Shown one piece after another: positions 1-5,187 of a DNA stretch of 11,564 nucleotides. The notes below the pieces were generated by a model. The model made no database searches. It saw nothing but the letters and a program-made list of their open reading frames with translations, and was not told where the DNA came from. Each line of letters starts with the position of its first letter. Positions within the stretch are counted from its first letter, which is position 1. Both the position numbers and the translations under genes were made by a program. Source of the DNA: Opitutales bacterium (lineage in GTDB: Bacteria > Verrucomicrobiota > Verrucomicrobiia > Opitutales > T3Sed10-336); the NCBI GenBank assembly GCA_007132315.1, contig SLOW01000367.1:1-11564 (forward strand). The letters are read 5' to 3'.

Positions 1-1541
1 ACGCCCGGATCACCGTGAAACTGGTCTCGCTGGTCGGAGTCGGCACGATCGCGGCGGGGGTCGCCAAGGCGCACGCCGACACCATTCTCATTTCGGGGTA
101 CGACGGCGGCACGGGGGCCTCGCCCCTGTCCAGTCTGATCCACGCCGGCACGCCCTGGGAGCTCGGCCTCGCCGAAACCAACCAGACCCTTCTGCTCAAC
201 GACCTGCGCAGCCGCGTTTACTTGGAGTGCGACGGTCAGCTCAAAACCGGCCGCGACGTCGCCATCGCCTGCCTGCTCGGAGCCGAGGAATTCGGCTTCG
301 CCACCGCGCCGCTGGTGACGCTGGGTTGCATCATGATGCGGGCCTGCCACAAGAACACCTGCCCGGTCGGCATCGCCACTCAGAATCCCGTCCTGCGCAA
401 GAAGTACATGGGCGACCCGAACAACGTGGTGAACTTCATGCATTTCGTCGCCGAGGAGATGCGCGAGATCATGGCCGAGCTCGGCTTTCGCACCGTCAAT
501 GAAATGGTCGGGCGGTCCGATCGCCTCGAAATGAACAAGAGCGTCGAGCACCAGAAAGCGGGTCAGCTCGATTTCGCGAAGATCCTGGACCGGCCCAAGG
601 TGAAAGAGGGGACCGGCACCTACCGGCAGAAGGATCAGGACCACGGGCTCGACCACTCGCTCGACATGACCAAACTGCTTGCCATTTGCCAGCCGGCTCT
701 GGAAAAGGGCCGGAAGGTTCGGGAAACCCTGACCATTCTCAACGTCAACCGCGTGGTCGGCACCATCCTAGGCAGCGAGGTCACCCGGCGTTACGGTCTC
801 GAAGGTCTGCCCGAGGACACTATCCACCTCAAGTTCGAGGGTTCCGCCGGACAGAGTTTCGGCGCGTTCGTGCCGCGCGGCATGACTCTCGAACTCGAAG
901 GCGACGCCAACGACTACGTCGGCAAAGGCCTCTCCGGCGGCAAGATTATCGTGTATCCGTCGCGCCAGGCCACCTTCAAGCCCGAGGAAAACATGATCGC
1001 CGGCAACGTCGCCTTTTACGGCGCGACCCAGGGCGAGGCCTACCTCTACGGGATGGCCGGCGAGCGCTTCCTGGTGCGCAACTCCGGCGTTCGCGCGGTT
1101 GTTGAATCCATCGGCGATCACGGCTGTGAATACATGACCGGCGGCCGCGTGGTGATCCTCGGGGCGACCGGACGCAACTTCGGCGCCGGTATGTCGGGCG
1201 GCATCGCGTATGTGCTCGACGAGGACGGCTCTTTCGCCGGGCGCTGCAATACCCAGATGGCCAATGTGTACGAGCTGATCGAGTCCGACGAGGAGGAGAT
1301 CGCCGAAGTCAAGGGAATGATCGAACGCTACGTGACCTACACCGGATCGAAGCACGGTCGCGAGGTCCTGGACAACTGGGATTCCGTCCTTCCCAAGTTT
1401 AAACGTTTTCTGCCGAAGGATTTCGAGCGGATGCTCAACGCCTTCCAGGAAGTCGAAAAATCGGGTCTCTCCGGCGAGGAGGCCGTTATGGCCGCTTTCG
1501 AGGCCAACACGCGGGACGTGACCCGCGTGGGAGGCAACTGA
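1..1541 (+). CDS. gltB: Glutamate synthase (GOGAT) large subunit, C-terminal part; 5' end outside window
   Basis: This is the C-terminal third of the large (alpha) subunit of bacterial glutamate synthase, which makes two glutamates from glutamine and 2-oxoglutarate in the cytoplasm. The reading frame is open from base 3 to the TGA at 1539-1541, and the gene clearly began upstream: the family is about 1500 residues and about 512 are seen. Counting from the GTG at 15, residues 1-160 are the end of the FMN-binding barrel, with G-Y-D-G-G-T-G-A-S-P near 28-37 and D-G-Q-L-K-T-G-R near 73-80. The 3Fe-4S cysteines C105, C111 and C116 have the family spacing C-x5-C-x4-C, followed by P-V-G-I-A-T-Q-N-P. 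Residues about 250-450 are the glycine-rich GXGXG beta-helix domain. The N-terminal glutaminase domain is not in the window. gltD follows after 55 nt, which supports the assignment. No frameshift or missing key residue is seen. The GTG at 15 is an internal valine codon, not the start. Confidence 0.97.
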   Translation, partial: ARITVKLVSLVGVGTIAAGVAKAHADTILISGYDGGTGASPLSSLIHAGTPWELGLAETNQTLLLNDLRSRVYLECDGQLKTGRDVAIACLLGAEEFGFATAPLVTLGCIMMRACHKNTCPVGIATQNPVLRKKYMGDPNNVVNFMHFVAEEMREIMAELGFRTVNEMVGRSDRLEMNKSVEHQKAGQLDFAKILDRPKVKEGTGTYRQKDQDHGLDHSLDMTKLLAICQPALEKGRKVRETLTILNVNRVVGTILGSEVTRRYGLEGLPEDTIHLKFEGSAGQSFGAFVPRGMTLELEGDANDYVGKGLSGGKIIVYPSRQATFKPEENMIAGNVAFYGATQGEAYLYGMAGERFLVRNSGVRAVVESIGDHGCEYMTGGRVVILGATGRNFGAGMSGGIAYVLDEDGSFAGRCNTQMANVYELIESDEEEIAEVKGMIERYVTYTGSKHGREVLDNWDSVLPKFKRFLPKDFERMLNAFQEVEKSGLSGEEAVMAAFEANTRDVTRVGGN

Positions 1542-1596
1542 CCGTGCCGCGCGGATACGTCGATTACCGAGACCACCGTCAAACCAAACGAATGTT

Positions 1597-3090
1597 ATGG
1601 GAAAATTAACCGGATTTCTGGAATACCAGCGCGAACTCCCGGCCGACCGGGACCCGAAGGAACGCATCAAGGATTGGGAGGAGTTTCACCACCCGATGCC
1701 AGAGGAAAAACTCCGCGAGCAGGGCGCCCGCTGCATGGACTGCGGTATCCCCTTCTGCCATACGGGAACCACCATGAAGGGTTTGGCCGTGGGTTGTCCG
1801 ATCAACAACCTGATCCCGGAATGGAACGACCTGGTTTATAACAACCTGTGGGAGGAAGCACTGGAGCGCCTCCACAAGACCAACAACTTCCCGGAATTCA
1901 CCGGGCGGGTTTGTCCGGCGCCGTGCGAGAGTTCTTGCGTGCTCGGTATCACGGATCCGCCGGTCGCAATCAAGAGCATCGAGCAGGCGATCGTGGACCG
2001 GGGATGGAACGAGGGCTGGATCAACCCGAACCCGCCGCAGGAGCGCACGGGCTACAAGGTCGCCGTGGTCGGATCGGGCCCCGCCGGGCTCGCCGCCGCC
2101 GACGAGTTGAACAAGGCCGGACACAGCGTCACGGTGTATGAGCGGGCCGATCGTATCGGCGGGCTGCTCATGTACGGGATTCCCAACATGAAACTCGACA
2201 AGCGCGAGGTCGTGCGGCGCCGCGTGGATCTCATGGAGGCCGAGGGCGTCACGTTCGTGACCAACTGCAGCGTCGGCGTGGACATCCCCGCCCGCCAGTT
2301 GCGCAAGGACAACGACGCCGTCCTCCTGTGCTGCGGCGCCACCAAACCGCGCAACCTGGAGGTGCCCGGCCGCAACCTCAAAGGCGTGCACTTCGCCATG
2401 GAGTTTCTCCACGACAATACGAAGGCGCTTCTCGACCACGACTTCGAAGAAGGGCATGAGTCCATCTCGGCGAAGGATAAGAACGTCATCGTCATCGGCG
2501 GAGGCGACACCGGAACCGACTGTGTCGCCACCTCCATGCGCCAGGGCTGCAAGACGCTCCTGCAACTCGAGATCATGCCGCGCCCTCCCGAGACCCGCGC
2601 GCCCGACAACCCGTGGCCGGAATGGGACAAGGTGTACAAGCTCGACTACGGGCAGGAGGAAGCGAAGGCGATGTTCGGCGAGGATCCGCGCGAGTATCTG
2701 GTCACCGCCAAGCGGTTCATCGGCGACGACGACGGCAACCTGCGGGAAATCGAACTGGTCGGGGTTGAATGGAAAAAGGACCAAAATGGTCGCATGGGCC
2801 TGCACGAGGTCAAAGGCACCACCCGCACCATTCCGGCCCAACTGGTCCTCCTCGCCATGGGTTTTCTCGGTCCCGAGCAGACGATCATCGACCAGCTCGA
2901 ACTCGAACAGGACGCCCGGAGCAACGTCCGGGCCGAGCACGGCAAGTTCGCCACCAACCTCGACGGCGTCTTCGCCGCCGGCGACATGCGCCGCGGCCAG
3001 AGTCTCGTGGTCTGGGCCATCAACGAGGGCCGGGGAGCCGCCCGCGAAATCGACCGCCACCTCGTCGGCCGCACTCAGCTGCCGGGATAG
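1597..3090 (+). CDS. gltD: Glutamate synthase small subunit (NADPH oxidoreductase)
   Basis: The protein is 497 aa, normal for bacterial GltD. This subunit oxidises NADPH at FAD and passes electrons through 4Fe-4S clusters to the large subunit. Visible in order: the N-terminal M-G-K-L-T-G-F-L-E-Y typical of the family; an N-terminal Fe-S domain with cysteine groups C46/C49/C54, C67 and C106/C110/C114; the FAD Rossmann motif V-V-G-S-G-P-A-G-L-A-A at about 157-167 followed by G-G-L-L-M-Y-G-I-P at 188-196; the NADPH Rossmann motif V-I-G-G-G-D-T-G-T-D at 299-308; and the FAD-closing motif G-V-F-A-A-G-D-M-R-R-G at 457-467. ATG 1597 is chosen because the family's N-terminus begins there and no upstream in-frame start is seen. 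There is no convincing Shine-Dalgarno just before it, so translation may be coupled to upstream translation. The 55-nt gap after gltB implies one operon. Related beta-subunit-like oxidoreductases exist, but the gltB neighbour settles the call. Confidence 0.97.
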   Translation: MGKLTGFLEYQRELPADRDPKERIKDWEEFHHPMPEEKLREQGARCMDCGIPFCHTGTTMKGLAVGCPINNLIPEWNDLVYNNLWEEALERLHKTNNFPEFTGRVCPAPCESSCVLGITDPPVAIKSIEQAIVDRGWNEGWINPNPPQERTGYKVAVVGSGPAGLAAADELNKAGHSVTVYERADRIGGLLMYGIPNMKLDKREVVRRRVDLMEAEGVTFVTNCSVGVDIPARQLRKDNDAVLLCCGATKPRNLEVPGRNLKGVHFAMEFLHDNTKALLDHDFEEGHESISAKDKNVIVIGGGDTGTDCVATSMRQGCKTLLQLEIMPRPPETRAPDNPWPEWDKVYKLDYGQEEAKAMFGEDPREYLVTAKRFIGDDDGNLREIELVGVEWKKDQNGRMGLHEVKGTTRTIPAQLVLLAMGFLGPEQTIIDQLELEQDARSNVRAEHGKFATNLDGVFAAGDMRRGQSLVVWAINEGRGAAREIDRHLVGRTQLPG

Positions 3091-3144
3091 AGAATAGCAC
3101 CTCGTGCAAGAGGATCGCGCCCCCTCGGGAGGGTGGCGGAGTGA

Positions 3145-3164
3145 CACAGGCATTCCTGCCTGTG
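3145..3164. repeat. Short perfect hairpin, probably a dispersed intergenic (REP-like) repeat
   Basis: Seen directly: a perfect inverted repeat CACAGGC / GCCTGTG (3145-3151 and 3158-3164) around a 6-nt loop ATTCCT, in the 156-nt gap between the convergent ends of gltD and tyrS. A second fold using CAGG/CCTG is also possible inside it. I recall very similar ACAGGC-ATTCCT-GCCTGT hairpins scattered between genes in PVC-group genomes, often mis-annotated as small proteins with the peptide T-G-I-P-A-C-G; that recollection is not checked here. There is no T-tract, so it is not a classical intrinsic terminator, though it could protect or stop both transcripts. Confidence 0.55.
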
Positions 3165-3165
3165 G

Positions 3166-3197
3166 ATCGCAGGATGCCCGTGCGGGGCCGATGCGAT
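3166..3197. other. Interrupted stem-loop between convergent gltD and tyrS
   Basis: Outer arms ATCGCA (3166-3171) and TGCGAT (3192-3197) are perfectly complementary. They enclose an inner pair GCCC (3176-3179) and GGGC (3185-3188) with a 5-nt loop. It lies two bases after the CACAGGC hairpin, so the two probably belong to one element. Because it lies between two 3' ends it could act as a transcript end or stabiliser in both directions. No T-run follows on either strand, so a terminator call would be weak. Confidence 0.35.
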
Positions 3198-3246
3198 TCG
3201 GTGAATTCTTGGCTGCGTCGATCCACCACCTTGACCGTCATTCGGG

Positions 3247-4437
3247 CTACGGTTCAATTCGGAAAAACGTCCGCTTGCCGGCCTGAACCACCCGTTCCCG
3301 ATCCGGGCGCGGCATGGGTGTCTCGGGGGCGTCCGCCCGGGCGCCGTCAAGTTTGACCGCGCCCTGGTGGATCAGCCGGCGGACCTCCTTCTTGCTCGGG
3401 AACAGGCCGGTGGCACTCAGGACGTTCAGCAACGTGGGTTCGTCGTTTTCTCCCTTCAGCTCGCTCCAGGAGAATACCGGCATGTCCTCGGGCAGTTGGT
3501 GCCGGGAAAAGACCTGCTCGAAGGCTTCGCGTTCGCGGCGGGCCGTATCCGCGTCGTGGAACCGGGCGGTGATGGATTCGGCCAGATGCTTTTTCATCGC
3601 CATCGGATGCTCCCGTTTCATGATTTCGATTTCGTCGGGAGTCGCGTTCAGCACCAATGCGTAATAGTTCCACATCAAGTCGTCGCTGATCGACATCAGC
3701 TTGCCGAACATCTCCATGGGCGGGTCGTTGAAGGCGACGTAATTGCCCAGGCTCTTGGACATCTTCTGGACGCCGTCGGTCCCGACCAGCAGGGGCATGC
3801 AGATGACCACCTGCTCCTCCTGGCCGGCGTCCTTCTGGAGTTGGCGGCCCACCAGCATGTTGAACAGCTGGTCGCTGCCGCCCATCTCGACGTCGGCCTC
3901 GAGCTCGATCGAATCGTGCCCTTGCACGAGCGGGTAGAGGAACTCCACGATCGAAATGGGGGTGTTGGCGGCGTACCGGCGGGCGAAATCGTCCCGTTCC
4001 AGCATCCGGGCGACTGTCATCTTCCGGGCCAGCACGAGGACGTCCTGGAATCCCATGCGGTCGAACCACGCACTGTTGCGGTGGACGACGGTGCGGGAGC
4101 GGTCGAGCAGACGAAACGCCTGGTCGAGGTACGTCGCGGCATTGGCGTCGACTTCCTCACGGGTGAGTTGGGGACGCAGAGCCGAGCGCCCGGAGGGGTC
4201 GCCGATGCTGGCGGTGAAGTCGCCGATCACCAGGTGGGCCTCGTGCCCCATGTCCTGAAATTGGCGCAGTTTCTGGAACACGACGGCATGCCCGAGGGTG
4301 AGGTCGGGCCGGGTTGGATCGAGGCCGAGTTTGATCCGCAAGGGGCGTCCCAAAGCGAGTTTGCGCTCAAGTTCCTCACGGCTGATCACGGCTTCGGCGC
4401 CGTTTTCGATGACATTCAGGTTGTTCGCGACGGACAT
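3247..4437 (-). CDS. tyrS: Tyrosyl-tRNA synthetase
   Basis: A class I aminoacyl-tRNA synthetase that charges tRNA-Tyr with tyrosine in the cytoplasm; 396 aa from the chosen start, usual for the shorter (TyrZ-like) bacterial type. Visible: L-G-L-D-P-T-R-P-D-L near 37-46, then T-L-G-H at 47-50 in the HIGH position; I-G-D-F-T-A-S-I-G-D-P-S-G-R near 71-84; G-G-S-D-Q-L-F-N at 186-193, which lines the tyrosine/AMP site; K-M-S-K-S at 225-229; and an S4-type RNA-binding domain at about 334-396. The frame extends 28 codons upstream to 4521. ATG 4437 is preferred because the protein then begins like relatives (M-S-V-A-N-N-L) and the extra residues look non-coding; a weak GGA lies about 7 nt upstream. 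The first H of HIGH is T here, which is unusual for the textbook motif. The gene stands alone, convergent with gltD and divergent from the peroxiredoxin gene. No T-box leader is seen. Confidence 0.95.
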   Translation of the reverse strand: MSVANNLNVIENGAEAVISREELERKLALGRPLRIKLGLDPTRPDLTLGHAVVFQKLRQFQDMGHEAHLVIGDFTASIGDPSGRSALRPQLTREEVDANAATYLDQAFRLLDRSRTVVHRNSAWFDRMGFQDVLVLARKMTVARMLERDDFARRYAANTPISIVEFLYPLVQGHDSIELEADVEMGGSDQLFNMLVGRQLQKDAGQEEQVVICMPLLVGTDGVQKMSKSLGNYVAFNDPPMEMFGKLMSISDDLMWNYYALVLNATPDEIEIMKREHPMAMKKHLAESITARFHDADTARREREAFEQVFSRHQLPEDMPVFSWSELKGENDEPTLLNVLSATGLFPSKKEVRRLIHQGAVKLDGARADAPETPMPRPDRERVVQAGKRTFFRIEP

Positions 4438-4528
4438 GTTTTCCGATAAACTGTTGACCGGCAAGGAGGCGTTCGCCAATTGTCTCTTGCCTTGCGGAAG
4501 GAATTTTGTGCATCCTTTCAAGGGGTGT

Positions 4529-4546
4529 GGAAAGAGAAATCTTTCC
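4529..4546. other. Hairpin with GAAA tetraloop in the tyrS upstream region
   Basis: GGAAAGA (4529-4535) and TCTTTCC (4540-4546) are perfect complements around GAAA, which on the + strand is a GNRA tetraloop. A G-T wobble and a G-C pair can extend the stem by two. On the - strand it would lie in the tyrS leader about 92-109 nt before the start codon, with loop TTTC. Neither strand has a following T-run next to it. Function is unknown; leader structure or protein-binding site are both possible. Confidence 0.4.
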
Positions 4547-4555
4547 GCCCGGATT

Positions 4556-4584
4556 TTGACCCGTTTCGGTCAACGGACCATATT
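4556..4584 (+). promoter_or_regulatory. Candidate sigma70-like promoter for the peroxiredoxin gene, with palindrome over the -35
   Basis: TTGACC (4556-4561, 5 of 6 matches to TTGACA) and CATATT (4579-4584, 4 of 6 matches to TATAAT) are separated by 17 bp, giving a predicted transcript start near 4590 and a leader of about 65-70 nt. The -35 box is one arm of a perfect inverted repeat TTGACC-cgtttc-GGTCAA (4556-4573), so a repressor or activator could bind across it. Only the sequence match supports this call; no transcript data exist here. I could not find an equally good promoter for the divergent tyrS. Confidence 0.45.
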
Positions 4585-4613
4585 GGAGCATGCTCCTCTG
4601 CGACAGGAGCATG
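4585..4613 (+). promoter_or_regulatory. Three copies of GGAGCATG forming a palindrome and a stem-loop in the peroxiredoxin leader
   Basis: GGAGCATGCTCC (4585-4596) is a perfect 12-bp palindrome. Its right half CATGCTCC (4589-4596) is also perfectly complementary to a second GGAGCATG at 4606-4613, giving an 8-bp stem (9 bp with T4597-A4605). The two direct copies of GGAGCATG start 21 bp apart, close to two DNA turns. The cluster begins immediately downstream of the candidate -10, where an operator or a leader hairpin would act. Which regulator would bind it is not evident. Confidence 0.4.
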
Positions 4614-4644
4614 GCAGAAGCGTTAACCGCAGTATTATTCATCG

Positions 4645-4650
4645 AAAGGA
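4645..4650 (+). promoter_or_regulatory. Shine-Dalgarno of the peroxiredoxin gene
   Basis: AAAGGA lies 7 nt before the ATG at 4658. It is the clearest ribosome binding site in the window and fixes that start. gltD, acnA and trpB have no comparably good match. Confidence 0.75.
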
Positions 4651-4657
4651 AACGATT

Positions 4658-5134
4658 ATGGCATTGGACAAAGGCATCACCGCACCGGATGTGACACTGA
4701 AAACAAAAACCGCGGACGGACTGCAGGACGTTCATCTGAGCGAAACTTTCGGCAAGAAAAAGACCGTTCTGTTGTTTTTTCCGTTCGCTTTCAGCGATCC
4801 GTGCACCAAAGAGATGTGCGGGGTCAACGACGCGTTCGCCGAGTACGAGAAACTCGATGCCGCGGTTTACGGCATCAGCGTGGACAACCCGTTTGTTCTG
4901 GAGGCCTTCGCGCGCGCCAACGGGATCAAGTTCCCGCTTCTGAGCGATTTCAACCGGAAAGCCTGCCGCGCCTACGACGTGATGTTCGAGGACGTCCTTG
5001 GCTTTAAGCACGTGGCAAAACGTTCCGCCTATGTGATAGACCGCAATGGGATCATCGCGTACAGTTTCACTTCCGACGATCCGCGGCAGTTCCCGGATTT
5101 CGACGAAATCAAGAAGGCTCTGGCCGAAAATTGA
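4658..5134 (+). CDS. Peroxiredoxin (AhpC/TSA superfamily, redoxin domain)
   Basis: A thiol peroxidase of 158 aa that reduces hydrogen peroxide or organic peroxides in the cytoplasm; no signal peptide. The active-site loop reads P-F-A-F-S-D-P-C-T-K-E-M-C at 42-54. C49 is the peroxidatic cysteine, in the family pattern P-x3-[T/S]-x2-C, with S where T is commoner. C54, five residues on, sits where BCP/PrxQ-type enzymes carry the resolving cysteine, so an intramolecular disulfide is likely. R122, in K-R-S-A-Y-V-I-D near 121-128, fits the conserved active-site arginine. A third cysteine, C103, is of unknown role. The frame runs open far upstream, but the AAAGGA site, the typical N-terminus and the length support ATG 4658. 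It is the first gene of the rightward run, with a candidate promoter at 4556-4584, and acnA begins 53 nt after its stop. The subfamily (PrxQ/BCP-like versus AhpE-like) is not certain, so no symbol is given. Confidence 0.9.
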   Translation: MALDKGITAPDVTLKTKTADGLQDVHLSETFGKKKTVLLFFPFAFSDPCTKEMCGVNDAFAEYEKLDAAVYGISVDNPFVLEAFARANGIKFPLLSDFNRKACRAYDVMFEDVLGFKHVAKRSAYVIDRNGIIAYSFTSDDPRQFPDFDEIKKALAEN

Positions 5135-5136
5135 CC

Positions 5137-5155
5137 GGCGGCGCGGGGCGCCGTC
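5137..5155 (+). terminator. GC-rich stem-loop after the peroxiredoxin gene; possible weak terminator or processing site
   Basis: GGCGGCGC (5137-5144) pairs with GCGCCGTC (5148-5155) over 8 bp, including one G-T wobble, around a GGG loop. It starts 2 nt after the peroxiredoxin stop. No T-run follows (AGAATCCC), so a full intrinsic terminator is doubtful. It could reduce read-through into acnA or stabilise the short upstream message. Confidence 0.35.
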
Positions 5156-5187
5156 AGAATCCCGCAACACCGATATTCAACCGAGAC

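Noticed and set aside
1606..3153. A minus-strand open frame of 515 codons opposite gltD
   Set aside because: It mirrors gltD codons, shows no family motif and ends within the intergenic repeat; gltD is certain.
3104..3286. A 60-codon plus-strand open frame in the gltD-tyrS gap
   Set aside because: It crosses the hairpin repeat and enters the 3' end of tyrS, with no ribosome binding site; best seen as non-coding.
3367..4449. A plus-strand open frame of 360 codons opposite tyrS
   Set aside because: Shadow of tyrS, which carries KMSKS, the GGSDQLFN block and an S4 domain on the minus strand.
4438..4521. A 28-residue N-terminal extension of TyrS
   Set aside because: Relatives start near the methionine at 4437. 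The extra residues show no family similarity or targeting signal that I recognise.
4298..4657. N-terminal extension of the peroxiredoxin by 120 codons
   Set aside because: The extension overlaps the start of tyrS and the promoter region. The AAAGGA site and family length place the start at 4658.
4438..4657. T-box riboswitch upstream of tyrS
   Set aside because: I looked for the T-box AGGGTGGNACCGCG-like sequence followed by a terminator on the minus strand and found neither.
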